From NCBI RefSeq assembly GCF_011751765.2, contig NZ_CP061169.1, forward strand, positions 2,790,001 to 2,854,000: DNA of 64,000 nt, in the 5' to 3' direction. Source of the DNA: Paramicrobacterium chengjingii (GTDB lineage Bacteria; Actinomycetota; Actinomycetes; Actinomycetales; Microbacteriaceae). The notes under the pieces are model-generated. The model ran no database searches and had not been told where the DNA came from. It saw only the letters and a program-made list of their open reading frames with translations. The position numbers were made by a program, and so were the translations under genes. This document shows, one piece after another, positions 17,755 through 26,072 of the stretch. Position 1 is the stretch's first letter. Each line of letters starts with the position of its first letter.

Positions 17755-18042
17755 CTACTTGGCAGCTGCCTTGAGCTTCGAACCAGCGGTCACCTTGACG
17801 GAGTGGCCAGCCGGAATGTTGATGGTCTCGCCCGTCTGCGGGTTACGGCCGGTGCGAGCAGCACGGTTCGTGCGCTCGACGGCGAGCCAACCTGGGATCG
17901 AAACCTTGACGCCGTTGCTGACAGAGCCAGCAAGCTCAGCGAACAGGGCGTCGAGCACGCCACCGACGGCAGCCTGGCTCTGGCCGGTCGACGAGGCGAT
18001 CTTCGCGACGAGCTCGGTCTTGTTGAGCGACTTATCAGCCAT
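17755..18042 (-). CDS. hup: HU-family DNA-binding protein
   Basis: 95 residues of the histone-like HU/IHF family, a dimeric nucleoid protein that bends DNA. MADKSLNKTELVAKIA starts the helical body, and the signature GRNPQTGETINIPAGH forms the DNA-contact arm. It ends in a short basic tail (KLKAAAK) and lacks the long Lys/Ala-rich extension of mycobacterial HupB. GAGGAGGACAACTCA precedes the ATG. It is monocistronic, with its own terminator hairpin. Confidence 0.95.
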   Translation of the reverse strand: MADKSLNKTELVAKIASSTGQSQAAVGGVLDALFAELAGSVSNGVKVSIPGWLAVERTNRAARTGRNPQTGETINIPAGHSVKVTAGSKLKAAAK

Positions 18043-18276
18043 TGAGTTGTCCTCCTCGGACGTTTGCTGCGTGAATCACGCGGTATTCGGCCCCCTGTGA
18101 CGAGTCATCACTGAGGTTCTGTGACTCGATGAATGTAACAGAGATCCGCATGATTTCGCGGATTTCTGCGGGTTTTCGAGCACTTTCAAGGCGCGTGTCG
18201 CCCTAAATCGACCCAAATTGGGGAAAAAGCACTCGAATACCGCCATTTTCCGCGTGTTCGCTTCGGACTCCGGACA
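18043..18276. other. Promoter region of the HU gene and spacer
   Basis: About 230 bases between HU and the end of rpsN. It is more AT-rich than its surroundings, as expected for a strong HU promoter region, but I could not settle on a single -35/-10 pair. No open frame or RNA gene is supported. Confidence 0.4.
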
Positions 18277-18316
18277 GAGAAAAAGGGCACCGGCACGAGG
18301 CCGATGCCCTTTCTCA
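18277..18316 (-). terminator. Intrinsic terminator of the rpmB-rpmG-rpsN operon
   Basis: Read on the minus strand, GAGAAAGGGCATCGGC pairs with GCCGGTGCCC followed by TTTTTCTC, giving a GC-rich stem and a T-rich tail 11 bases after the rpsN stop. This has the shape of a Rho-independent terminator. Confidence 0.8.
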
Positions 18317-18327
18317 GGGAATGTGAC

Positions 18328-18633
18328 TTACCAGCTCGACTTGGTCACGCCGGGCAGCTCGCCACGGTGTGCCATCTCGCGGAAGCGAACGCGCGAGATG
18401 CCGAATGCCTTGAGGTGTCCACGCGGACGTCCGTCGATCGCGTCGCGGTTGCGGACGCGGACCGGTGAGGCGTTGCGCGGAAGCTTCTGCAGGCCCACGC
18501 GGGCTGCTTCACGCGACTCGTCTGTGCCATTGGGGTCAACGAGAGCCTTCTTCAGCTCGCGACGCTTCTCTTCGTAGCGGGCAACGACCTGCTTGCGCTG
18601 CTCGTTGCGCGCGATTTTGCTTTTCTTAGCCAT
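18328..18633 (-). CDS. rpsN: 30S ribosomal protein S14, zinc-free long form
   Basis: 101 residues of the long S14 type: [20 protein letters not shown] at the start and RCRVR-like segment replaced here by [12 protein letters not shown], ending [23 protein letters not shown]. No cysteine is present, so the CxxC zinc ribbon of short S14 is absent. In mycobacteria and Streptomyces such forms replace the zinc-binding copy during zinc limitation. The start at 18633 lies four bases after the rpmG stop. Last gene of the rpmB-rpmG-rpsN group. Confidence 0.93.
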   Translation of the reverse strand: MAKKSKIARNEQRKQVVARYEEKRRELKKALVDPNGTDESREAARVGLQKLPRNASPVRVRNRDAIDGRPRGHLKAFGISRVRFREMAHRGELPGVTKSSW

Positions 18634-18637
18634 ATGC

Positions 18638-18805
18638 TTATCGCTCCTCGCGGAAGTCAACGTGCTTGCGGACCACAGGGTCATATTTCTTCAGCACGAG
18701 TCGGTCTGGGTTGTTGCGACGGTTCTTGCGGGTCACATAGGTGAATCCCGTACCTGCCGTCGAACGAAGCTTGATGATCGGGCGGACGTCTTGTGCCTTA
18801 GCCAT
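18638..18805 (-). CDS. rpmG: 50S ribosomal protein L33, cysteine-free form
   Basis: 55 residues, [15 protein letters not shown] at the start, then [19 protein letters not shown] and [17 protein letters not shown] to a TAA stop. L33 normally holds two CxxC motifs that bind zinc; this one has no cysteine, the form used under zinc starvation. Its ATG overlaps the rpmB TAA by one base, so translation is coupled. It is shorter than usual gene-finding cut-offs but unmistakable. Confidence 0.95.
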   Translation of the reverse strand: MAKAQDVRPIIKLRSTAGTGFTYVTRKNRRNNPDRLVLKKYDPVVRKHVDFREER

Positions 18806-19041
18806 TAGATCTTCTCCCCACGTGCGAGAAGGTCTTTGACGACGGACTCGATGCCGCGTGCGTCGATGACCTTGATGCCCTTGGCGCTCAGGGTGAGCGT
18901 CACCTTACGTCGAAGTGACGGAACGTAGTACGTCTTCTTCTGGATGTTCGGGTCGAAACGACGCTTGGTGCGTCGGTGCGAGTGCGAGATGTTGTGTCCG
19001 AAGCCGGGAACGGCTCCGGTCACCTGGCACACTGCTGCCAT
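18805..19041 (-). CDS. rpmB: 50S ribosomal protein L28, CxxC-lacking form
   Basis: 78 residues: [37 protein letters not shown], and a C-terminal [19 protein letters not shown]. The zinc-binding form has two CxxC pairs; only one isolated cysteine (Cys5) is left. GAAGGAG precedes the ATG. It opens the rpmB-rpmG-rpsN group downstream of zur, fitting the zinc-sparing ribosome set of actinobacteria. Confidence 0.95.
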   Translation of the reverse strand: MAAVCQVTGAVPGFGHNISHSHRRTKRRFDPNIQKKTYYVPSLRRKVTLTLSAKGIKVIDARGIESVVKDLLARGEKI

Positions 19042-19181
19042 AGTTGGTCTCCTTCAATACCGCAGAACGGATGTTCTGCCCAAGATCTCTTGTCGGCATA
19101 CCTCCTGCACGAGGAGATATACGGCGTGAACGGTCGAGAGGGTCCGATCAGCCAACGAGCTACTCTATCACAGCGACAAGG

Positions 19182-19586
19182 TCAGGATGACTTCTGCGCA
19201 GCCGCGCACTTCGGGCACAGCCCAAAGATGTCGACGATGTGCCTGGCATCGGTGAAGCCATGCTCAGCGGCGACGTTGCGAGCCCACCGCTCAACCTCGC
19301 CCGCTTCGATCTCGACGGTAACACCGCACGTGCGACAGATCAGGTGGTGATGATGCCCCGAGCTCTCGCACGCACGATACAGCGACTCGCCCTCCGGGGA
19401 CTGCAGCGAGTCGGCATCCCCGTCTGTGGCGAGATCGGCAAGCGCACGGTAGACCGTCGCGAGGCCGATGTGGGACCCCGAGTCTTTCAGTTGCGAATGA
19501 AGACCCTGTGCGCTGACGAAACCGTCAGTGGAGTCTAACGCGTCTCGCACAGCTTCACGCTGCCACGTATTGCGTCTCACTACCAT
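19182..19586 (-). CDS. zur: Fur-family zinc uptake regulator
   Basis: 134 residues of the Fur family. The N-terminal winged helix includes TWQREAVRDAL and IGLATVYRALADLA; the metal-binding half has ESSGHHHHLICRTCG, and the structural zinc site is completed by CPKCAAAQ near the end. The context (znuACB upstream, zinc-free ribosomal proteins downstream) argues for Zur rather than Fur or PerR. With zinc it represses uptake and alternative ribosomal proteins. GGAGGTGA six bases before the ATG is a strong ribosome site. It lies 83 bases after znuB on the same strand and may share its transcript. Confidence 0.9.
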   Translation of the reverse strand: MVVRRNTWQREAVRDALDSTDGFVSAQGLHSQLKDSGSHIGLATVYRALADLATDGDADSLQSPEGESLYRACESSGHHHHLICRTCGVTVEIEAGEVERWARNVAAEHGFTDARHIVDIFGLCPKCAAAQKSS

Positions 19587-19669
19587 GCGTCACCTCCAGG
19601 AACCACCCTCCAGACTACCCCGAGATTCCCGTGTTTTCGGGCGAGAACCTGATCCGCCGAGCAGCTCGC

Positions 19670-20560
19670 TCAACGCACGGCAGGACGCGCCTTGTGCCTG
19701 AGCCCGACGAGCCGTGCAATCAGGTAGATCGCGAACGAGATCGTCGTGATGTACGGGCTGATCGGCAGGGAGCCACCAATGGCAAGAAGGATGCCGCCCA
19801 CGGCGGAGACGAATCCGAATGTCACGGCAAGCACCGGAACCATGATGGGCGAGCTCGAGAGCCGAAGCGCTGCCGCGGCCGGGGTCACGACGAGTGCCAG
19901 CACGAGAAGCGCGCCGATGATCTGAACGGACACCGCCACGATGAGCCCGAGAAGAACCATGAACGCGAGCGAGATGAATCGCGTCGGAACCCCACGTGCT
20001 GCAGCAACATCGGCATCGAGGCTGTCGAAGCTCAACGGGCGCCACATCCACAACAGGCCGACGAGCACGACGGCAGAGATGGCGATGAGCCATCCGAGTC
20101 GCGGGTCGTCGACAGCAATGATCTGCCCGGTGAGCAGGCCGAACTTGTTGGCAGAGCGCCCCGGATAGAGCGCAAGAAACAGGATGCCGAGGCCGAGACC
20201 GAACGGCATGAGCACGCCGATGATTGAATTGCGGTCGCGGGCTCGTGAACCAAGCAACCCGATCATGATGGCCGACACGAGTGCTCCCGCGATGGACCCG
20301 GCGATCACGTTGGCACCAAAGAGCAGCGCGGCAGAGGCCCCGGCGAACGACAGCTCACTGATGCCATGGACGGCGAAGGCCATGTCACGCTGCATGACAA
20401 AAACGCCGATCAAGCCGCCGACGATGCCGAGCACGGCACCCGCGATCACGGAGTTGTGCACCAGCGCGAGCAGCTCGCCGTAGTTTTCGAAGTTGAACAG
20501 GCGCGACCACAAGTCGTCGCCGGATGCTGTTCGAACCAGCAGCGCCATGGGTGGGGTCAT
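19670..20560 (-). CDS. znuB: Zinc ABC transporter permease
   Basis: 296 residues of the ABC-3 permease family, with about eight membrane helices. Recognisable segments are NSVIAGAVLGIVGGLIGVFVMQRDMAF, HGISELSFAGASAALLFG and ALLVLALVVTPAAAALRLS. It forms the membrane channel for ZnuA-bound zinc. The start overlaps the znuC stop by four bases (ATGA). Metal choice is taken from the zur context and the His-rich ZnuA. Confidence 0.88.
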   Translation of the reverse strand: MTPPMALLVRTASGDDLWSRLFNFENYGELLALVHNSVIAGAVLGIVGGLIGVFVMQRDMAFAVHGISELSFAGASAALLFGANVIAGSIAGALVSAIMIGLLGSRARDRNSIIGVLMPFGLGLGILFLALYPGRSANKFGLLTGQIIAVDDPRLGWLIAISAVVLVGLLWMWRPLSFDSLDADVAAARGVPTRFISLAFMVLLGLIVAVSVQIIGALLVLALVVTPAAAALRLSSSPIMVPVLAVTFGFVSAVGGILLAIGGSLPISPYITTISFAIYLIARLVGLRHKARPAVR

Positions 20561-21381
20561 GCCACGCCCTCATGATCGTGGTGGTGCGTGGTCTCGGCAT
20601 CCGGAATGCCCACAACGACGACCCGGCCGCCCGTTCGGATGCACTCGACGGGGGTGCCGTACAGCGTCGAGAGAACGTCCGAGCGCAGCACTTCGTCTGG
20701 CGTGCCCTCCAGAAACTTCCCGCCGGCAAAGTAGAGAATGCGGTCCACCATGTTCAAAACGGGGTTGACGTCGTGAGTGACGAACAACACGGCGGTGCCC
20801 GCCTCACGTCTGCGGGCATCAATGAGCTCACTCACTCCGCGCTGATGGTGCAGGTCGAGACTGAGCAATGGCTCGTCGCACAGCAGGATGCTGGGATCGG
20901 CAGCGAGTGCCTGGCCCACACGCAGCCGCTGCTGCTCACCGCCAGAGAGGCTGCCAACCGGCTCCTCCGCGTAAGAGGTCGCACCGACAGCGTCGAGCAG
21001 ATCATCAACGCGCCGCTTCTCTGCACGCCGCGACATCGGAATACCGAACCGATGACCGTTGACTCCAAGCGCCACGAGATCGCGGGCGCGCATTGGAGTG
21101 CCTGCAGGAATCAGCTTCTGCTGTGGAATATAGCCAATCTGTCTGTCGCCGCGACGCACCGGATGATCGTTGATGGTGATGGTGCCCGTCGTCAGCTCCT
21201 GTTGGCCGAGCAGCGCCCTAAGCAGCGTCGTCTTACCGGAGCCGTTCGGTCCGAGCACCGCGAGAAATTCTCCGGGGCACACGTCGAGGTCGAGATTCGA
21301 CCAGAGTGTGCGGTCACCAAAGCGAAGCCCGGCGCCTCGCAGTGAGACGACCGGGTCGCTGGGATGCTGATGGTGGGTCAC
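20557..21381 (-). CDS. znuC: Zinc ABC transporter ATP-binding protein
   Basis: 274 residues. Walker A is GPNGSGKTTLLRALLG, the signature LSGGEQQRLRVGQALA, Walker B ILLCDEPLLSLDL, and the H-loop FVTHDVNPVLN. The last residues TTHHHDHEG give a short His-rich tail that may hold zinc. It powers the ZnuB channel. It overlaps both znuA and znuB by four bases, so the three are translated together. Confidence 0.9.
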   Translation of the reverse strand: MTHHQHPSDPVVSLRGAGLRFGDRTLWSNLDLDVCPGEFLAVLGPNGSGKTTLLRALLGQQELTTGTITINDHPVRRGDRQIGYIPQQKLIPAGTPMRARDLVALGVNGHRFGIPMSRRAEKRRVDDLLDAVGATSYAEEPVGSLSGGEQQRLRVGQALAADPSILLCDEPLLSLDLHHQRGVSELIDARRREAGTAVLFVTHDVNPVLNMVDRILYFAGGKFLEGTPDEVLRSDVLSTLYGTPVECIRTGGRVVVVGIPDAETTHHHDHEGVA

Positions 21382-22334
21382 GCGGTGAAGACCTCGCTCA
21401 GAGCGTCGATGTTTGCGGTCATCCAGCTGACATATCCCTCGCCGTCGGGCAGGGTCTCGGTGAACGACACCACGGGAACATCGGCTGCTTCAGCGGCATC
21501 CTTCACCTTCTCTGTGATGGAACCGCTCGTCTGCTCATTGTATGCGAGCAGAGAGATGTCTCCCGATTTCACGAGGCCAAGCATCTCTTGCATTGTGGAT
21601 GCCGAGACGTCTGTGCCTTCTTCAACAGCCTCGCTGAAGGCTTCCGGCGTCTTGTTGTCCAAACCGGCATCCTCAAGCAAATACAGCGGCACCGGCTCGC
21701 TGATCAGCACAGAGGCCCCCTCAGCGGCTTCTCCGATCGCGTGGACCGATTCATGTAGGTTCTCGAGCTCTGCCGAGAAATCGGCGTAGTTGTCGTCGAA
21801 CGAGCTCGCATTGTCGGGGTCGAGCTCGCTGAGCTCTTCTGCGATGTGCTTGGCAAGGTGATCCATGGCATCGAAGCTGTACCAGACGTGCTCATTGAAT
21901 CCCTCGACGTGGTCGTGCCCTTCGTGCTCGTGGTCGGCCTCATCTTCATGCTCATGCGCGTGCTCATCAGACTCGGGCATGAGTCCCGAGAGCTCCGCTG
22001 CGTTCAGCACAGTGGGCTCTGAGTCAGCGATCAGGTCGTCCATGAAGCCGTCGTAACCTCCCCCGTTCTCGATCACGACGTCGGCCTTGCTGACTGCCAG
22101 GCGATCCTGAGCGCTGGCCTCGTACGAGTGAGGGTCTTGGGCGCTCGAGTCGATGATCGATGTCACCTCGGCGGCATCTCCGGCGATTGCCGCTGCGATG
22201 TCGCCGTACACGTTCGTCGAGGCAACGATAGAGAGTGCATCACTCTGCTCCGCAGCATCCGTCGATTGGCACCCCGCGAGCGAAAGGATGACGGCGGGAG
22301 CGACGATGAGGGCGGCGATTGAGCGTTTGTGCAT
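21378..22334 (-). CDS. znuA: Zinc-binding lipoprotein of the ABC transporter
   Basis: 318 residues. The signal peptide ends LSLAGCQSTDA, a lipobox. The cluster A-I fold is shown by IVASTNVYGDIAAAIAGD and the metal His in SSAQDPHSYEAS. A flexible acidic loop with seven histidines, EHAHEHEDEADHEHEGHDH, is the zinc-collecting loop of ZnuA proteins. NEHVWYS provides another ligand. It is the first gene of the zinc transport operon and has a Zur-box-like palindrome 20 bases upstream. Confidence 0.92.
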   Translation of the reverse strand: MHKRSIAALIVAPAVILSLAGCQSTDAAEQSDALSIVASTNVYGDIAAAIAGDAAEVTSIIDSSAQDPHSYEASAQDRLAVSKADVVIENGGGYDGFMDDLIADSEPTVLNAAELSGLMPESDEHAHEHEDEADHEHEGHDHVEGFNEHVWYSFDAMDHLAKHIAEELSELDPDNASSFDDNYADFSAELENLHESVHAIGEAAEGASVLISEPVPLYLLEDAGLDNKTPEAFSEAVEEGTDVSASTMQEMLGLVKSGDISLLAYNEQTSGSITEKVKDAAEAADVPVVSFTETLPDGEGYVSWMTANIDALSEVFTA

Positions 22335-22354
22335 GTAGATTATCTAACCACTAA

Positions 22355-22369
22355 TGATAATGATTTTCA
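22355..22369. promoter_or_regulatory. Zur box ahead of znuA
   Basis: TGATAATGATTTTCA is a near-perfect palindrome of the type bound by Zur in actinobacteria (TGAxAATGATTxTCA). It lies 20 bases upstream of the znuA ATG, in a short AT-rich patch that otherwise stands out from the GC-rich surroundings. The regulator gene is in the same cluster. Confidence 0.75.
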
Positions 22370-22411
22370 AAATCGAAATGACGGATGCTGCGGCTCACCA
22401 CGAAACGAAAC

Positions 22412-22440
22412 GGCGGACCACCCTCGAGGGGTGGCCCGCC
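22412..22440 (-). terminator. Terminator hairpin of the glycine-betaine operon
   Basis: GGCGGACCACCC and GGGTGGCCCGCC pair with one mismatch around a short loop, 17 bases after the substrate-binding protein stop on the minus strand. The tail TTTCGTTTCGTG on that strand has short T runs. Confidence 0.65.
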
Positions 22441-22456
22441 GCCTGTCGTCAAACGC

Positions 22457-23350
22457 CTACTTGGTGAGGCCGTCGACGTAGTCCTGGTTTTCTGCCATCC
22501 AGTCCTCAACAACCGGCGTGAAGTCCTTAACTTCCTCGTCGGTGTTGTACATGACGTTCTCGAGCGAGAACAGCAGATCCGAGTCCATCTTGAAGTTGCT
22601 CAGCCACTCGTTGACCTCGGGGAAGTCCTCCTCGAAGCTCGAGCTCGTGAAGGTGTGAATCGACTCAGCTTCGCCAAGGGCCTTCTTCGGGTCCTCGAGG
22701 TCCTTGATGTCGAAGGCATCGTATGCCCAGTGCGGGCGCCACAGCGTCACAACGATGTTCTCGTCAGCGTCGAGCGCCTTCTTCAGCTCGGCAAGCATCG
22801 CGGGTGTCGACGACGTGATGAATTCCATGTCTTCGAGGCCGTACTCAGGAATAACGGCGTCCTGCGTTGCCTTCGTGAGACCAGCGCCCGCCTCGATGCC
22901 GATGATCTTGTTGTTGAACTTGTCAGCGTTGGCAGCAAGCTCTTCAATCGAGTCGATCGGAGCGTCGGCGTTCACAGCGAGCGTGAGCTTGGCATCGTCG
23001 TTCCACGAGCCGAGGTCGACGATGTCGTCGCCGAACTTGTCGAAGTAGTCTTTGTGCGTCAGTGGAAGCCATCCGTCGAGCGCAAAGTCATATGTTCCGT
23101 CGGCAACACCGGCGAAAACGGGGCCGGCGTCTGCGTACTCGAGCTTGACGGTGTAGCCCTTGTCTTCGAGAACCGACTTCCACACGTACGAGGCGGCCTC
23201 GCCCTCGGGCCAGCCGTTGAAGACACCAATCGTGATTTCACCCTTGTCTTCGCTGCCTCCACCGGAGCCTCCGGCATCGCCGGAGCATCCCGTCACGCCG
23301 AGAATAGCGGCCGTGGCCATGGCGGCCACAGCGAGAATACGCTTCTTCAT
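22457..23350 (-). CDS. Glycine-betaine/proline ABC transporter substrate-binding lipoprotein
   Basis: 297 residues. The lipoprotein signal ends LGVTGC (Cys22). The mature protein matches OpuAC/ProX: VFNGWPEGEAASYVWKSVLE, LDGWLPLTHKDYFDKFG and VTLWRPHWAYDAF contain the Trp and Tyr residues that cage quaternary ammonium ligands. AAAGGA precedes the ATG at 23350; the upstream open frame is not needed. Last gene of the three-gene operon; exported and anchored outside the membrane. Confidence 0.88.
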   Translation of the reverse strand: MKKRILAVAAMATAAILGVTGCSGDAGGSGGGSEDKGEITIGVFNGWPEGEAASYVWKSVLEDKGYTVKLEYADAGPVFAGVADGTYDFALDGWLPLTHKDYFDKFGDDIVDLGSWNDDAKLTLAVNADAPIDSIEELAANADKFNNKIIGIEAGAGLTKATQDAVIPEYGLEDMEFITSSTPAMLAELKKALDADENIVVTLWRPHWAYDAFDIKDLEDPKKALGEAESIHTFTSSSFEEDFPEVNEWLSNFKMDSDLLFSLENVMYNTDEEVKDFTPVVEDWMAENQDYVDGLTK

Positions 23351-23403
23351 TCTTTTCCTTTCTACGCCCCGGGCGAGCCGAGGGTCACACATTGTGGGTT
23401 GGT

Positions 23404-24348
23404 TCAGAGCCCGCTGATTCCGGCCGCAGGTGCCCGTTTGGGGCCCGCAGCCTCGGTCTGCTCGGCGTCATCTGATGCCTGCTTCGATGCGTCATCGGAA
23501 CGCGTGGACTTGACTCGCTTCTTCTTGCCACCGCCGCCAAGTGACGCGGTAAGCCGATCGAGAATGATCGCGAGGATGACGACCGACAGACCTGATTCAA
23601 AACCAAGGCCGAGGTCGATTGACTGCAGCGCCTGAACGATGTCCTTGCCCAGGCCGGGGGCACCAACCATCGCCGCGATAACGACCATCGACAGCGAGAG
23701 CATGATGACCTGGTTGACCCCGGCCATGATGCTCGGCCGCGCTAGTGGCAACTGGATCTGGAAGAGGATGCGGCTCGGCGATGCACCGAACGCCTGCCCG
23801 GCCTCCACAACCTCAGAATCGACTCCGCGAATACCCAGCTCTGTGAGTCGCACGCCTGGTGCGATCGCAAAGATGATGGTCGCCACGATGCCGGGGACGA
23901 CACCGACGCTGAACAGGATGATCGCGGGGATCAGATAGACGAAGGCAGGCATCGTCTGCAGAAAATCGAGGATCGGTCGGATGACCGATGACGCAGCGCT
24001 GGAACGGGCAGCCCAGATACCCACCGGGATCGCGACGACGACGGCGATGGCTGCGGCGACAAGCGTCAATGCAAGCGTGTGCATCGCGTTGTCCCACTGG
24101 TCGACGGAGAGCACGACAACGAGCCCGACCGCCGTGCCAACGGCGAAGAGCCACCCGCGAGCGAAGAACCCGAGCACGACCAGCACAATGACGATCACCC
24201 AGAACGGCGGAGTGGCAAAGAGCCAGTCGACGCCTTCGTAGAAACCACCGAAGATCGCCGCGATAATGTCGAATAACAGTGACAGCTTGTCTGTAATGAA
24301 ATCGCTGAAGTCTTCGATCCAGCTGCCGAGGGGAAGTCTGAAGTCCAT
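23404..24348 (-). CDS. Glycine-betaine/proline ABC transporter permease
   Basis: 314 residues of the OpuAB/ProW type. About seven hydrophobic helices; the inner-membrane transport core has AIPVGIWAARSSAASSVI, the coupling loop EAGQAFGASPSRILFQIQLP and APGLGKDIVQALQSIDLG. A charged tail of about 45 residues with KKKRVKSTRSDD follows the last helix. The ATG overlaps the ATPase stop by one base. Confidence 0.88.
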   Translation of the reverse strand: MDFRLPLGSWIEDFSDFITDKLSLLFDIIAAIFGGFYEGVDWLFATPPFWVIVIVLVVLGFFARGWLFAVGTAVGLVVVLSVDQWDNAMHTLALTLVAAAIAVVVAIPVGIWAARSSAASSVIRPILDFLQTMPAFVYLIPAIILFSVGVVPGIVATIIFAIAPGVRLTELGIRGVDSEVVEAGQAFGASPSRILFQIQLPLARPSIMAGVNQVIMLSLSMVVIAAMVGAPGLGKDIVQALQSIDLGLGFESGLSVVILAIILDRLTASLGGGGKKKRVKSTRSDDASKQASDDAEQTEAAGPKRAPAAGISGL

Positions 24349-25670
24349 CAGTTGGCACTCCCTTCATCTGTAGCCGGCGCTTCGTCGGCAGCGGGTTCCT
24401 CGCCGCCAGACTCTCGCAGCGTTTCGGTCATTGCCTCGACGGGAACCGTCACGGGCGGCTCGACCACGGGAATCTCTGTGGTCGTCGACGGAACGTTGCC
24501 GAGTGATGCAAGAAGCGTGACGCGCGGGATGGCGCCGAGCAGACGATTGTCATCGTCGACGACGGCGACGGGAAGCGTCGACTCAGCGGAGATGCCGAAG
24601 AGATCGACGAGGTGCTGATCAGGGCCGACACTCGGGGTGTCGTGGCGCAGAATCGACATGATGTCTTTCTCGCCGTCCTTGACCGCGCGCATGACGTCGC
24701 GGTCGCGCACAACGCCGAGGAGCTTGCGGCCGTTGCCGACGACGAACACTGCGGAAGTCTGCAGGTCGCGCATCGTGCGCAATGCACCGCGAGGGCCGGC
24801 CGTTGCCGTGATCACGGAGCGGGCAGGCTCCATGACACCGGATGCTGTCAGCACGCGTGCGCGGTCGACATCTTGCACGAACTGGGCGACGTAATCGTTT
24901 GCCGGGTCGGTGAGAATGTCGTCCGGTGCGCCAATCTGCACGATCCGTCCGTCGCGCATCACCGCGATGCGGTCACCGAGGAACATCGCCTCGTTGAGAT
25001 CGTGCGTGATGAAGATGATCGTCTTGCCCAGCTCCTGCTGCAGTTCGACGAGCTGCTCCTGCATCTCCCGTCGAATGAGCGGATCGAGGGCAGAGAACGC
25101 CTCGTCCATCAGCAGAATGTCGGTGTCCGCAGCGAGCGCGCGAGCAAGACCGACGCGCTGCTGCATCCCGCCGGACAACTGGCTCGGAAGTTTGTCTTCC
25201 CACCCCGTGAGGCCGACGCGTCCCACCCACTCGAGCGCCTTCTGCTGACGCTCGACCTTGGTCATCCCCTGGATCTCCAGGCCGTACGCCACGTTGTCGA
25301 GCACGGTGCGATGCGGCATAAGTGCAAAGTGCTGAAACACCATCGAGATGCGCTTGCGACGAACGTCGCGAAGATCTTTATCGGAGATGCCCGTAATTGA
25401 GGTGTCACCGATGGTCACGGCTCCCTCGCTTGTCTCCCAGAGACCATTGAGCATGCGGATGAGCGTCGATTTTCCCGAGCCGCTCAGCCCCATGACGACG
25501 AAGATCTCGCCATGCTTGACCTCGAAGCTGGCGTCGATGACCGCGGCGGTGCCCATCGACGTCAGGGAATCGCGCGATTCCCCGGCCTTGAGTCGTTTGA
25601 TGACCTCTTTAGGCCGACGGCCGAAGACTTTATAGAGATTCTGGGCTACTAACGCTACGGTTTCTGACAC
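24348..25670 (-). CDS. Glycine-betaine/proline ABC transporter ATPase with CBS domains
   Basis: 440 residues. Walker A GLSGSGKSTLIRML, signature LSGGMQQRVGLARAL, Walker B DILLMDEAFSALDPL, H-loop FITHDLNEAMFL. The C-terminal 150 residues contain two CBS repeats (MRDLQTSAVFVVGNGRKLLGVVR and SAESTLPVAVVDDDNRLLGAI), which in OpuA sense ionic strength and gate transport. The GTG at 25670 is fixed by AGGAGAGTAC just upstream. First gene of the osmoprotectant operon. Confidence 0.9.
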   Translation of the reverse strand: MSETVALVAQNLYKVFGRRPKEVIKRLKAGESRDSLTSMGTAAVIDASFEVKHGEIFVVMGLSGSGKSTLIRMLNGLWETSEGAVTIGDTSITGISDKDLRDVRRKRISMVFQHFALMPHRTVLDNVAYGLEIQGMTKVERQQKALEWVGRVGLTGWEDKLPSQLSGGMQQRVGLARALAADTDILLMDEAFSALDPLIRREMQEQLVELQQELGKTIIFITHDLNEAMFLGDRIAVMRDGRIVQIGAPDDILTDPANDYVAQFVQDVDRARVLTASGVMEPARSVITATAGPRGALRTMRDLQTSAVFVVGNGRKLLGVVRDRDVMRAVKDGEKDIMSILRHDTPSVGPDQHLVDLFGISAESTLPVAVVDDDNRLLGAIPRVTLLASLGNVPSTTTEIPVVEPPVTVPVEAMTETLRESGGEEPAADEAPATDEGSAN

Positions 25671-26072
25671 GTACTCTCCTGGCACGCAGTGAAGATACTG
25701 TGGCTGCTTCACGTGCGGCTAATGTTTGTGCGGCCGGGCCAAGAACACGGGCGGGTGACCGAGGTCAAGCATTGAAATGACGGACTGAACCGTCACGGCG
25801 AACTCGGGTACCTGCCAAAGCGTCGACCGGGTAGTCGGCGCCGTTATTCTCGACCATACGTCCACGTGATTCCGACGGTAGCCGGCTTCTCGAGGGCGCG
25901 GACTGGTTAAGTGGCCCGTAGGCCACAGACCAGCTTAACGGCCGTGGCGCGACTATGCGAGGCCGCTCGTCGCCAGCCCGGCGGCAGTGTACACGATCAC
26001 ATTAGTAAAACAGCTGGTCAGACGGCAGAAAAATGAGTTACTGCTTCGTTATGTCAGTGCGCGGCTGAGCGC
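25671..26072. other. Gene-free region between osmoprotectant and ketoacid dehydrogenase operons
   Basis: About 400 bases holding the promoter region of the betaine operon (minus strand) and the 3' end of the E2 operon. No supported gene. It contains a nested inverted repeat, listed separately, and an AT-richer patch near 25990-26050. Confidence 0.5.
25906..25939 (-). terminator. Nested inverted repeat, probable 3' end of the bkd operon
   Basis: GTTAAG (25906-25911) pairs with CTTAAC (25934-25939), enclosing GTGGCC/GGCCAC (25911-25916 and 25921-25926) around a four-base loop. An eight-base bulge separates the inner and outer stems on one side. Located 134 bases after the E2 stop. Confidence 0.35.

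Noticed and set aside
20524..21345. Plus-strand open frame opposite znuC
   Set aside because: Shadow of the clear znuC coding sequence on the other strand.
22385..23635. Long plus-strand open frame opposite the betaine-binding protein gene
   Set aside because: It is an antisense shadow of the betaine-binding protein and permease genes with no ribosome site or recognisable protein.
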